A DNA stretch of 64,000 nt, taken from contig JAIPBS010000011.1 of the NCBI GenBank assembly GCA_021738625.1, forward strand, positions 25,929 through 89,928. Reading direction: 5' to 3'. This DNA comes from Bacteroidales bacterium. Lineage in GTDB: Bacteria; Bacteroidota; Bacteroidia; Bacteroidales; JAIOZK01. A program made the translations under genes and the position numbers. This document shows, one piece after another, positions 34,981-43,548 of the stretch. Each line of letters starts with the position of its first letter. Position 1 is the first letter of the stretch. The notes beneath the pieces are model-generated. The model worked only from the letters and a program-made list of their open reading frames with translations. It was not told the DNA's origin and made no database searches.

Positions 34981-35793
34981 TTATTTCACCTCTATTTCCA
35001 ATTGTATACCCTCGAGTTCTTCGTTGTAGCCGTAATCAAGAATAGCTGCAACCGAGTAGAGGCCCTTGTCAAGTTTTTCTTCGAGTGCATATTCAACATC
35101 TTTGCTTGATTCGGGCAATACTGAGAATTCGATGGGTTCTGATGTGAATTCTTCAGCTGTCTCCAGATTTGAAACTGTAAAGAACACTTTGCAATTCAAT
35201 ATCTTATCACCCAGGTTGATTACTTTCGTTTGGTAAATGCGCGAAGTATCCGTTACCTTTTCTGATAAACCTTCGATGGTGCCTTTATACAGGGTGTTGC
35301 TCGAAGGCGATTGAAAAACCGGCACGGCAATGCGTGCGGCAACCTGCAGGCCCATGCGCACGTCTTTGTCGATGGCTTCGGGGCCTGTTCTTTCTTCAGC
35401 AGATTCAACAAAGACCACCGCCCATTTGGTTGCATTGTTACCTTCAGGAACGAGCATGGTTACATTCACGCCCACCGATTCGTTTGGTTGTAATGTAACC
35501 AGCGATGGGGTGATGGTGATCCACTCGGCGCAGGAACGTGAAACCGATCCCGGGCTGAAATATTTCACTTCACCCGATTCGTCGGTTAGCCAGTCGGCAA
35601 TGTTAAAAACAAATGATTGTTCGGTTTTGGCTTTGTTTCTAACGTAAATCTGCTGGGTTTGCGATGAACCCGGATTGGCAGTAAACATCATTGAGCCTGG
35701 CGAAACTTCTATTTCTTGGGCATTGGCGATACCCGAAAAGATCAACATAAAGCATAAACCAGACATCATGAAATAACTAGCGATTGTTTTCAT
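34981..35793 (-). CDS. PapD/DUF916-like periplasmic chaperone
   Basis: 270 residues from ATG 35793, which gives a signal peptide ending GIANAQ. The N-terminal Ig-like domain has the pilus-chaperone pattern: VSPGSMMFTANPGSSQTQQI (a G/A1-type strand), IYVRNKAKTEQSFVFNIADW, ITITPSLVTLQPNESVGVNV (the P-x-x-x-x-L-x-P-x-x F1-type strand), and TKWAVVFVES. A second beta-sandwich domain follows (KVINLGDKILNCKVFF to the end). It lacks the full PapD signature, so DUF916-like is an alternative label. Its neighbours (pilin-like proteins, usher-like barrel) support a chaperone role for beta-strand subunits. Confidence 0.75.
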   Translation of the reverse strand: MKTIASYFMMSGLCFMLIFSGIANAQEIEVSPGSMMFTANPGSSQTQQIYVRNKAKTEQSFVFNIADWLTDESGEVKYFSPGSVSRSCAEWITITPSLVTLQPNESVGVNVTMLVPEGNNATKWAVVFVESAEERTGPEAIDKDVRMGLQVAARIAVPVFQSPSSNTLYKGTIEGLSEKVTDTSRIYQTKVINLGDKILNCKVFFTVSNLETAEEFTSEPIEFSVLPESSKDVEYALEEKLDKGLYSVAAILDYGYNEELEGIQLEIEVK

Positions 35794-35863
35794 AATTTCA
35801 ATTTTTTTTGTGTTGCGAATTGGTTTTACAGCATTTTGGTTCATTTTCTTTCATTTTAATTAA

Positions 35864-37372
35864 TTATCTTGTTACGAATATTTTACAGTTAAAGTTGCCC
35901 TTTTGATGGATAATATTCACAATATAGCATCCCGGTTCCGTATTCAAAGGTATACTTTCTTTATCGAAAACAAATGAAGGCAGATTTATAACAAGCTGTC
36001 CGGAAATGTTGTAAACTTTAACCAGGGCAGATATTTGTTTGTCTGTTTGTTTTTGGATATGCAAGCTGTTACCCTCGTAAAAAACTTCAAAATATGATTT
36101 GGACTGATCGTTTTGAAGCATTTCCTCAGAGGGATTCAGGAGCAAACTGAAGCGGTTCCGGGCGTAGTTTGTTTGATGAAAGAATTGGTATGCGGAGTCC
36201 CGGCTGATTTCAGTAAGTTGTTGTGTGAGATGATCTTTTAAATATACTTTGGTTGACGGGGGCAAATTGCTTTTCTTGTCAAGCATGATGCTATATTCGC
36301 CATCAGTGCCACAACGAAATCGCAGGTCGAAACTCAAACCATCTTTAATTGTCTTTACTGAATTTATCGTCAGGTTGCTTTTCGACTGAAAAGTCCATAT
36401 TTGCGGCGCATTTTCATTCAAGCTGAAAAGCTTGGCGGCGTCGGTGTTTGCATCGAAGGCATTTGTTGCGTAAGGTAAAAATCTTATCAGGGTTTCATCG
36501 CTGTATCCATTGGCAGCAGTGCTAAGGAAAATTGCCGGATAATCTTCCCGCCCCGATTTATAGTAATCCGGTGTGGAAGGCGTTTGCGTTATGCGGCAAT
36601 TGTTGTTCACCTGCAGCGTGCCGTTTTGCGCTGCCTGCACCCAGAACCCCTGGTTGGAAGGAATGTATCTTGTGCCTCCGTTTATCCCGACCGGATCGTT
36701 CCCGCCCAGAAAGATCGTATAGTTTCCATTTGACGGATTCCAGATATATTTTGCGTCGTTGATGGCGGTTTTACCCCAGCCTGATTCAGTTAGCCAGTCG
36801 ACCGGCGAAGGGTAGGGGTTGCCTACCAGGTTCCAGCCTTTGTGGCTTTCGATCTCTCCATTCTGCGGATCGGTTTTGAAAACGCTTATGCTGTATGCGC
36901 CTGTATTAAGGGAACTTGGGCCGGACCCAGTGTATTCGGCGGTAATGGCCGAAGGCAGATAAACATCGTAGCCTTTCATCACATCGAGCGACCCTTCATA
37001 CATCACCCAGCCAAAGTTCCAGTCGTTCTGAATGATGGTTTCATCATAGTAAAAGACCAGATCGGTTCCCGTGTATACACTGCTGTTTGCACTACCGACG
37101 GGTGAAGAGGTGTTGTGCCATCCGTTGGCCGTCAAATATCTTTCTATGCTGATGCTTCCTGTGATATTGCAGTTTCCTCCCGTGTTTTGATCGGCCAGGT
37201 AACCCGAGCCGCCTGCATCCGATTTGATGTAAAGATTTGTTCCGATATGCAGGCTCGAACCGTCTTTAACAGTAATGGCGCTTGTCGGGCTGATGGTGAA
37301 CTGGGCGAAACTCACTATTGACCCGACAGGCAGTAAAAGCAAAATTATGATATGTAGCCGTATGATTTTCAT
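35864..37372 (-). CDS. Secreted protein with T9SS sorting domain
   Basis: 502 residues from ATG 37372; the upstream stop and this ATG are spaced TGAACATG. Signal peptide KIIRLHIIILLLLPVGS...SFAQ. The N-terminal region has FTISPTSAITVKDGSSLHIG, common at the start of Bacteroidota surface proteins, and a middle part with GWNLVGNPYPSPVDW, a frequent T9SS-cargo motif. The C-terminal sorting domain is complete (KVYNISGQLVINLPS, PGCYIVNIIHQKG, CKIFVTR). It therefore leaves by T9SS, in contrast to the pilin-like proteins, which lack this tail. Confidence 0.85.
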   Translation of the reverse strand: MKIIRLHIIILLLLPVGSIVSFAQFTISPTSAITVKDGSSLHIGTNLYIKSDAGGSGYLADQNTGGNCNITGSISIERYLTANGWHNTSSPVGSANSSVYTGTDLVFYYDETIIQNDWNFGWVMYEGSLDVMKGYDVYLPSAITAEYTGSGPSSLNTGAYSISVFKTDPQNGEIESHKGWNLVGNPYPSPVDWLTESGWGKTAINDAKYIWNPSNGNYTIFLGGNDPVGINGGTRYIPSNQGFWVQAAQNGTLQVNNNCRITQTPSTPDYYKSGREDYPAIFLSTAANGYSDETLIRFLPYATNAFDANTDAAKLFSLNENAPQIWTFQSKSNLTINSVKTIKDGLSFDLRFRCGTDGEYSIMLDKKSNLPPSTKVYLKDHLTQQLTEISRDSAYQFFHQTNYARNRFSLLLNPSEEMLQNDQSKSYFEVFYEGNSLHIQKQTDKQISALVKVYNISGQLVINLPSFVFDKESIPLNTEPGCYIVNIIHQKGNFNCKIFVTR

Positions 37373-37374
37373 GT

Positions 37375-38520
37375 TCACCAACTCCTCATAATTCTTATAA
37401 AGAACAAATTTTCATTTGGGATCAATAACACATCACCGCTATTGGTTTGTCCGTTTACCATTACTTCGATATAATCATTTGCATTCAAATCTACCAGAAA
37501 CGAACTGCTAATATGGGAAGATTTATCATCCGATTTACTATAAGTAAAAGAATAAGATGAACTGCTTTGAATATAAGTTGTTCCGTTTTTCCTTAACCTG
37601 GAGCGCAGGGTTTTTCGCTGGTTGTCGTCATTCTCAATACTGAACATATAGTTCAGCTCATAGGTGCCGTCATACTTCACCTGAATGCGGCTGGGATTGG
37701 AGGTGTTCGAATGGACAAATGTTGCAGTATCTTTAAACATCTCCACATCCCATGGTAGGGAAACATCACCCGTAAGGTAATTCAGGTTGATGTTTGAGGT
37801 CGAACCGAGCTGCATCACTTCTTCTTCGGAAATGCTCTCGGTAACAGTCACCGTAGATTTGTTGTTGCCGTTGTCAATAACTTCTACGGCCCCTTCGAAA
37901 TTCAAAACATTAACTCCATCCACAATCAGGAAATCATCCTTTTCAATATCCAGAGGAAGGGCTTCATCCCAGCTTGCATTGCCGTTGGCGTCAGAAATCA
38001 ACACCTTATCCTGGCCTGCATTTGTTGGCATGGTAAAACCACTGGTAGTGACTTTATTCACTCCGCTGACGTTGGCATTGTCGTCAAGAATGACGGATGA
38101 GTTTTGCAGCTGGCTACCTGAAATGCCGTCAAATCGTGCGACAGCGTTGTCGGTTGAGGAGGCGGGACCTTGCACATCGCTGCTTTCGGCGGGTTTTAGC
38201 ATTTGCCATGAAGCCCCGTTCCAGAAGTAAAATCCTTCCTGCTGGTTTGTTCCCGAATTATAAATCAGCAGCCCGGTTGCAGGTGAGCTAACCGGCGAAG
38301 GGCTCGACAGGTCACCGCTCAGGCTTACCCGCGGGATCAGCAGGCCTTTGTCTGAGGATACGATATCCAGTGCGGCCGAGCCATCGGGATTGTCGGTTTG
38401 TATGCCGATCTGCGCCAGTAAAGGAGCCTGGCAGCAAAGCAAGATCATCAGGAGAAGTGATCTCCAAAAACTATTACCCAAGGCCTTATGCCATCTATAT
38501 TTGTTATATAAGCGTATCAT
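37375..38520 (-). CDS. Surface protein with C1q-like C-terminal domain (paralogue 1)
   Basis: 381 residues. A signal peptide ends at PLLAQIGIQT. The N-terminal block (NPDGSAALDIVSSDKGLLIP) is a standard opening of Bacteroidota tail-fibre-like surface proteins and includes GFYFWNGASWQML. A linker of short repeats leads to a C-terminal jelly-roll-like domain (RIQVKYDGTYELNYMFSI ... NENLFFIRIMR), which resembles C1q/TNF-like trimeric heads. No T9SS tail is present. It overlaps the upstream paralogue by ATGA and is about as long, clearly a tandem duplication. Likely a trimeric adhesin or matrix protein. Confidence 0.75.
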   Translation of the reverse strand: MIRLYNKYRWHKALGNSFWRSLLLMILLCCQAPLLAQIGIQTDNPDGSAALDIVSSDKGLLIPRVSLSGDLSSPSPVSSPATGLLIYNSGTNQQEGFYFWNGASWQMLKPAESSDVQGPASSTDNAVARFDGISGSQLQNSSVILDDNANVSGVNKVTTSGFTMPTNAGQDKVLISDANGNASWDEALPLDIEKDDFLIVDGVNVLNFEGAVEVIDNGNNKSTVTVTESISEEEVMQLGSTSNINLNYLTGDVSLPWDVEMFKDTATFVHSNTSNPSRIQVKYDGTYELNYMFSIENDDNQRKTLRSRLRKNGTTYIQSSSSYSFTYSKSDDKSSHISSSFLVDLNANDYIEVMVNGQTNSGDVLLIPNENLFFIRIMRSW

Positions 38521-39617
38521 AGTTCTCTGATTAATCTCATGAATAATAAGTTTTCGTTTGGGATCATATTCAGGTTTCCATCCGAGGTCTGTCCGTTGGA
38601 AACAACTTCCAGGTAGTCATTGGCGTTCAATTCAACCAGAATGGATGAACTTTTGTTGGATATTTTATTGTCCGCATAGTGATAGGAAAATGCATAGCAG
38701 GCTACATGGGGGATGTAGGTTGACCCATTTTTTTTCAGCCTCACCCTGATGGTTTTCCGTGTTATATTTTTATTGACGGCGGTAAGCATCCAGTTGAGTT
38801 CATAAATTCCCGTTCTCTTCACTTGTATGCGACTCGGATTGGTCGTGTTGGAATGTATAAAGGTTGCTTCATCTCTGTATTGCTCAATGTTCCAGGGAAT
38901 GGAATTGACCGTATCAAGCGGGTTCAGGTTTAGCGAATCACTCGAGGAAAGCTGAATGACATCCTTTGTGACGCTGTTTTTATAAAAGATAACTGTGGCC
39001 TTGTAGTTGCCTTCATCTTTGACGCCAATCATTCCTTCAAAATTGAGGGTGTTGGCATTGGGCACGATGGTAATGTCGTTTTTCTCAATATCCACCGGAG
39101 GAGCGCTTTCCCATGTACCGTTTCCGCTGGCGTCCGATACCAGTATCTTACCTTCAGCCGGATTGGTGGTGATCCGAATGCTGTCGGTTGTGAGTCCATT
39201 TACGTTTGAGAGATTTCCTACATCATCAATGGTCACTACTGAATTCTGAATAACCTTGCCGCTTGTCCCGTCGAAGCGAACCACAGCCTGATCCGTTGAA
39301 GATCCGGGTCCGGTTATATCAATGGCTGAAGGTGATTTAATGAGTTCCCATGAAGTCTCGTTCCAGTAATAAAACCCCGTGGGTTGGTTCGATCCGGTAT
39401 TGAAAACCAGCAGGCCATTGACCGGTGAACTCACCGGACTGGGGCTGCTCAGGTCCGAACTCAGGACGATACGGGGTACTAAAATACCCTTGTTGCCTGA
39501 GACAATATCCAGTTCAGCAGATGACTCCGGTGTGGTAGTGAGTACACCGATCTGTCCGTAAACAGCAAAGGTCAAAAGACAAATGCTCTGAATTAAAAAG
39601 GCCTTTATTGCTTTCAT
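38517..39617 (-). CDS. Surface protein with C1q-like C-terminal domain (paralogue 2)
   Basis: 366 residues, same layout as the next gene: signal peptide KAFLIQSICLLTFAVYGQ, TPESSAELDIVSGNKGILVP, GFYYWNETSWELIKSPSA, a short-repeat linker (STDQAVVRFDGTSGK), and a C1q-like head (RIQVKRTGIYELNWMLTA ... NENLLFMRLIRE). It is the first gene of the minus-strand run that leads to the chaperone. Two inverted repeats lie in its promoter and leader. Confidence 0.75.
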   Translation of the reverse strand: MKAIKAFLIQSICLLTFAVYGQIGVLTTTPESSAELDIVSGNKGILVPRIVLSSDLSSPSPVSSPVNGLLVFNTGSNQPTGFYYWNETSWELIKSPSAIDITGPGSSTDQAVVRFDGTSGKVIQNSVVTIDDVGNLSNVNGLTTDSIRITTNPAEGKILVSDASGNGTWESAPPVDIEKNDITIVPNANTLNFEGMIGVKDEGNYKATVIFYKNSVTKDVIQLSSSDSLNLNPLDTVNSIPWNIEQYRDEATFIHSNTTNPSRIQVKRTGIYELNWMLTAVNKNITRKTIRVRLKKNGSTYIPHVACYAFSYHYADNKISNKSSSILVELNANDYLEVVSNGQTSDGNLNMIPNENLLFMRLIREL

Positions 39618-39620
39618 TCG

Positions 39621-39682
39621 CTTTAGCTATTATTTGTAACAGGTTAAGCTAAAGTCGCCAATTAATTCAAAGCTATTTGGCG
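39621..39682 (-). promoter_or_regulatory. Promoter and paired inverted repeats ahead of the adhesin operon
   Basis: On the minus strand TAGCTTTG (complement of 39668-39675) is a perfect -7 box. It sits inside the inverted repeat CGCCAA (39656-39661) / TTGGCG (39677-39682). Nearer the gene, CTTTAGCT (39621-39628) and AGCTAAAG (39647-39654) form a second repeat in the leader, next to the ATG at 39617. The first could be an operator, the second a translation-controlling hairpin. No -33 TTG was found. Confidence 0.45.
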
Positions 39683-39743
39683 CTAAAGTAATACATTTCC
39701 ATGGAGATGTCAAAAAAAAATAAATCTGTTTTCTGAAAACCAA

Positions 39744-40583
39744 TCAGTAATAGGTGATAACTCTTTTGGTGATGCGTTTTTTCTCACTTAGGCCGGTCGT
39801 ATAAATATTGTGTTCTTTCCTGCGGTTTTCCCGGCGATAAGTCCAGTTTTCATTGGCATCAACCTGGTAAGTAAAGGTGGAAGTCAGGGCGAGATAATTG
39901 GAGATGAACATTCTGATCTCAGAAACGAATCCTTTTTTCCCATATCTAAATGTTTTTTTCCAGGATAGATTGCCTGCTGAATTATAAAATTTGGTTTCTT
40001 TCAGGTTTCCCCTGAAATCATACCGGTGAATTAATTTATAAGCCAGGCTGCTATCTGGCTTCAGGTAAGTTTCTTCCAGAGCCCTTCCTTTGTGGTCATT
40101 TTTGAAAATGACGCGTTTGAAAAGATTGCTGAAGAATTTTTCAAATTCAACATCTATTTCCGTTCTTCTGTGATCATAGCCTTTTTGAAGAGAGCGATCA
40201 TAAACGGCTTCCGTAATGTAACCTTTTTCATCCGTAACATATTCGGCTTTGAGATAAGGACTGCCGTTCGCGGTAAACTCACTGAATCCCAGCGGATGAT
40301 TGTTATCGTTATAGTGATAGTTTATGGTTGAATACAGCTGACCATCTTTATAAACTTTTGTTTCAATAAGGAATCCTTCTTTGTTGAAAGTCATTAATTT
40401 GTCGGAGATCACTTTGCTTTCCAGGTCCGGATTGATGCTGTCGGGGATGGTTGTTTTGGTCTCACGGATGGTTTTCGCTTTCTCATGGATGCCCATATCT
40501 TCCAGCCTGTGCTGAGTCCATGAGGCTTCAGGTATCAACAAGGCAAACAGTGTAATGAGTGTGGTAGCAGTAGTTTTCAGCAT
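39744..40583 (-). CDS. Secreted repeat protein of unknown function
   Basis: 279 residues. Signal peptide MLKTTATTLITLFALLIPEA...TQ, then YD/RHS-like or MORN-variant-like strands: FNKEGFLIETKVYKDGQL, YHYNDNNHPLGFSEF, YDFRGNLKETKFYNSAGNLS, RYGKKGFVSEIRMF. The pattern 'x-G-x-(L/I)-x-E-x-x-x-Y' suggests a short beta-hairpin repeat, as in proteins that report node-by-node text in other Bacteroidota. No catalytic motif is seen. It is separated from the adhesin operon by the promoter region at 39621-39682. Confidence 0.7.
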   Translation of the reverse strand: MLKTTATTLITLFALLIPEASWTQHRLEDMGIHEKAKTIRETKTTIPDSINPDLESKVISDKLMTFNKEGFLIETKVYKDGQLYSTINYHYNDNNHPLGFSEFTANGSPYLKAEYVTDEKGYITEAVYDRSLQKGYDHRRTEIDVEFEKFFSNLFKRVIFKNDHKGRALEETYLKPDSSLAYKLIHRYDFRGNLKETKFYNSAGNLSWKKTFRYGKKGFVSEIRMFISNYLALTSTFTYQVDANENWTYRRENRRKEHNIYTTGLSEKKRITKRVITYY

Positions 40584-40626
40584 AATGTGCGTATGATCAG
40601 GGGCAAAGATAAATAAAGCTCCAGGA

Positions 40627-41958
40627 TTACATCAATCCCAGCATGTATTGCGCGATCCTGTCCAGCTTTTCTTCACTGAGTTGGGGGAAGCCCGGCATGG
40701 GGGGATAGCTTTCGCGTTTCCTGCCCGGTTGCTTGATCCAGGCGATCAGTTCTTCTTTTTTGCCTTCGTACATTGGGACGATCTCTTTGATCGGTGGTCC
40801 GATCAGTCGGCTGTCCTGCTGGTGACAGGCAGCGCAATTTTGATCAAACAGTTGCTGCCCCATTGAGGCTGTTTGAGCAGCTTCCTCAAGTTTGCCTTCG
40901 GCTTGCAGCCGGCGGGCTTCTTCTGCAAGTTGCAGATACTGTTCGGTTTTTTGTTTTACAAGTTGTTGGTGGGTAGCCAGGGCATTGGACCTGTAAAACT
41001 GTCGTCCGGTTCCCATAAAGATCACGGTAAGGGTAAGTGCCATGACCACCGGCACAAACCGGTTCACCGGTCTTTTCACGGGTGAATTCACCATGCGCCA
41101 CATCCAGACGATGGCAAAAACCGCGGCGGTTACCCCCAGTCCGATGTAAAGAAAAAGGTTCCACTCGATGCCCTTGGCAGGAAGGGTGAGGAAAAGCAAA
41201 GGTCCGAACACAAATTGCGCAGCAGTGGCTGCCAGGGCGATGTTCAGGGCTTTCCTTTGGATGTCTTCCCTGCCGAAGCCCTGTATCTTATTTTCAAACG
41301 GATATTTCTTCCTGCCGAAAAACCAGTAAAAGAAAAGTCCTGTGAGGGCAATGGTGGCAGTAATAAAATGAAGGTATCTCGGAAAAACGTTGTTTAGTGA
41401 AACGGCCGAGAACAATCCCTGCACTTCTCCCCATTTTTCAGGGAATTGCAAAAGGTTGATATTGGCAAGAAAGATAAAAGGGATGAATAAAAAGATGAGT
41501 GCGGCACCGGCAATGATGGAAATATGCAAGATCTGGTTGTTCGCCATCTTATCCCAGGTATATTTATGAAGATAACCAAGCAAAAAGGCAACGATAACCA
41601 GCGGGATAATGGAAATCCACATATATCCTAACAGTATGCTGGAAGTATAGAAATATACAGTGTATAATACATTGATGGACAAGAGTGGAGCAACACCCAA
41701 AACAACCGCAAGGCTCTTGTTTACTGTGATGGTGTTTTCAATTTCTTTGGCCACCTGGTTATAATGTTTGTTCTTTCGCCCCAGCATTTGGGCCCAGAGC
41801 GTAAACAGGGTGCCCCCGATCATCAGGTTCACAAACAAAATATGAAGTAAAAAAGAAAACACCAGTATGGCCACCAACAGCCAATAGGGAAGGGGTAAAG
41901 CCAAAGGAATATCTTTAGGAACGGGAATCTGAAGTAAATGATAAAACATGCTGTTCAT
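40627..41958 (-). CDS. Multi-helix membrane subunit with C-terminal cytochrome c domain (bd-oxidase-like partner)
   Basis: 443 residues: eight or nine membrane helices (from PYWLLVAILVFSFLLHILFV to VMALTLTVIFMGTG), then a coiled linker (EEARRLQAEGKLEEAAQ) and a mono-haem c domain with CAACH at about residue 376 and a distal Met candidate in YPPMPGFPQL. Its stop lies with the next gene of the pair, which starts only 2 nt away upstream. I take it as the second subunit of a bd-type-like complex, replacing CydB, because the partner resembles CydA; homology to CydB itself is not evident. A periplasmic c domain suggests electron transfer with cytochrome c rather than with quinol alone. Confidence 0.65.
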   Translation of the reverse strand: MNSMFYHLLQIPVPKDIPLALPLPYWLLVAILVFSFLLHILFVNLMIGGTLFTLWAQMLGRKNKHYNQVAKEIENTITVNKSLAVVLGVAPLLSINVLYTVYFYTSSILLGYMWISIIPLVIVAFLLGYLHKYTWDKMANNQILHISIIAGAALIFLFIPFIFLANINLLQFPEKWGEVQGLFSAVSLNNVFPRYLHFITATIALTGLFFYWFFGRKKYPFENKIQGFGREDIQRKALNIALAATAAQFVFGPLLFLTLPAKGIEWNLFLYIGLGVTAAVFAIVWMWRMVNSPVKRPVNRFVPVVMALTLTVIFMGTGRQFYRSNALATHQQLVKQKTEQYLQLAEEARRLQAEGKLEEAAQTASMGQQLFDQNCAACHQQDSRLIGPPIKEIVPMYEGKKEELIAWIKQPGRKRESYPPMPGFPQLSEEKLDRIAQYMLGLM

Positions 41959-41960
41959 GA

Positions 41961-43403
41961 TTATTCAATTAAATTTTCTTCAATTTTATCCAGGTCGTAA
42001 TTCACTACCGGTGTGCCGCCAAGCTGGGCGCCCTCCAGTGGTTCGGGGTATTGCTGTATGTTTTTGATATAATGGGCCAGGGCGTCAAGTTCGGCTTGGT
42101 TTCCCGGGAAGGGTGGCATATAATAGCGGACTTTGTGCATGCTTTGCATATACGATTTCATGGCCTCCACCTGCAGCGGTTTGTCTTTTCCATACATTCT
42201 TTCAAATCGTGTTACCACCGAGTTGATGCCGTTGGTGGTGTGGCAGCGTGTGCAGGCCAGCATAAATACATTTTTGCCTGCTTCCACTTTGTTCTCCGGT
42301 CTAACTGCTGTTGTGCTCACATAGGTGGCGTGCGGTAAAATCCCGTCTTTTTTAAGCAAAGGGTAATCGTCCAGCCGCATTGAGTTGGAATACATGAAAT
42401 CGCCTATCACAAAAGGTTTTCTTATAAACTCCCTGATGCGCTCGAAAGAGCCTGCAAAAATGAAAACGCCAATGACAGGGATCACCATCGCCCATTTTGG
42501 CACCCGCTGTGGTTTCAGCAGTGTCCAAAGACTGATTAGGATAGCCAGTGCCACAAAACCGAATAAAGTATAAAGCAGGGTGCCGTACCATTGCTGGAAC
42601 AATTGTGTTGCTACGGCTACCGGCAGATTGCCCACCATCAGCTGGGGAATTTTGTAATAATACCACAATCCAGCCACGGTGATGTGCGGAACCCATACCA
42701 AAGTCCATATGGATAGAAACTTAAATGCTTTTAAACGTATGGGGTTTTCTTTTTTAAGGAAGAGTGATGCCAGGAACAAACCGATCACCCCGGCCATGAT
42801 CATGGCAAGCGGTGTTCTGAATAACAATTGCGGGATGTATAAGGGATTGGTAAACCCGACAAACATATTCTTTTTAACGATCCAGTTGCCCGGGTCCATC
42901 ATGAATCCCAGTATGCCCACTATGATGGCCATTGTGAGCCATGAAAATATACTTAAAAACAAACCAAAGCGCAGATGGCGTTTTTTGGCCGTCTCGGAAG
43001 AATTAGATTTTTTCCAGCTCAGGAAATAAACCACGATCAGGATCACCTCGGCGGCAAATATGATCCACTCAAAAAACCAGGCAAAATAAAACACTCGAAT
43101 CAAACTCCCTATCGAATCGGGGCTAACCAGCGAAGTGCTGAACCAGATGCCTACACCTGTTAGTGCGCCCAAAGTTGTGGTGATCACAAAAGCCACAAAT
43201 AGGAAATTATAGGCCAGCTTGTCCCATCGCTGTTGCTCGTCAAGACTGATTTTCCGGCTTAGGAAACCCCTGAACTCAAGCAGCGTGACCATAGGAATAA
43301 ACCCTACCGCTAACCCATGACTGATAAAAACATGGATGATGGCAATGATGGCGATCAACCAGCGGTTGCCCATAAAATCGAGGTGAAATAAAGGAAAGTC
43401 CAT
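41961..43403 (-). CDS. CydA-like membrane subunit with C-terminal cytochrome c domain
   Basis: 480 residues from ATG 43403. The opening FMGNRWLIAIIAIIHVFISH, with His residues in the first helix, recalls cytochrome bd subunit I. Eight or nine helices follow, then a periplasmic domain with one haem-c site (ACTRCHTTNG) and a Met-rich segment (RYYMPPFPGN). The classical CydA GRQPW quinol motif and Q-loop were not seen, so it is not an ordinary bd oxidase. It forms a two-gene operon with the next gene. TAAATTTG on the minus strand (43427-43434) could be its -7 element. Confidence 0.65.
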   Translation of the reverse strand: MDFPLFHLDFMGNRWLIAIIAIIHVFISHGLAVGFIPMVTLLEFRGFLSRKISLDEQQRWDKLAYNFLFVAFVITTTLGALTGVGIWFSTSLVSPDSIGSLIRVFYFAWFFEWIIFAAEVILIVVYFLSWKKSNSSETAKKRHLRFGLFLSIFSWLTMAIIVGILGFMMDPGNWIVKKNMFVGFTNPLYIPQLLFRTPLAMIMAGVIGLFLASLFLKKENPIRLKAFKFLSIWTLVWVPHITVAGLWYYYKIPQLMVGNLPVAVATQLFQQWYGTLLYTLFGFVALAILISLWTLLKPQRVPKWAMVIPVIGVFIFAGSFERIREFIRKPFVIGDFMYSNSMRLDDYPLLKKDGILPHATYVSTTAVRPENKVEAGKNVFMLACTRCHTTNGINSVVTRFERMYGKDKPLQVEAMKSYMQSMHKVRYYMPPFPGNQAELDALAHYIKNIQQYPEPLEGAQLGGTPVVNYDLDKIEENLIE

Positions 43404-43526
43404 AAGCAATGCCTTTGGTTTATGAACAAATTTAATTTTTTAAATCATTTTCTGATGTTTAAGGCAAATGTCAAAAACGTAACAGCCATTAAAACAGCAA
43501 CATAATCTTCTTATTTAGATTCTTTT

Positions 43527-43534
43527 TATCTTTG
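43527..43534 (+). promoter_or_regulatory. -7 element of meaB
   Basis: TATCTTTG, a perfect TAnnTTTG, ends 14 nt before the ATG at 43549. No -33 TTG at good spacing. Confidence 0.5.
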
Positions 43535-43548
43535 CCACAAAGCATTGG

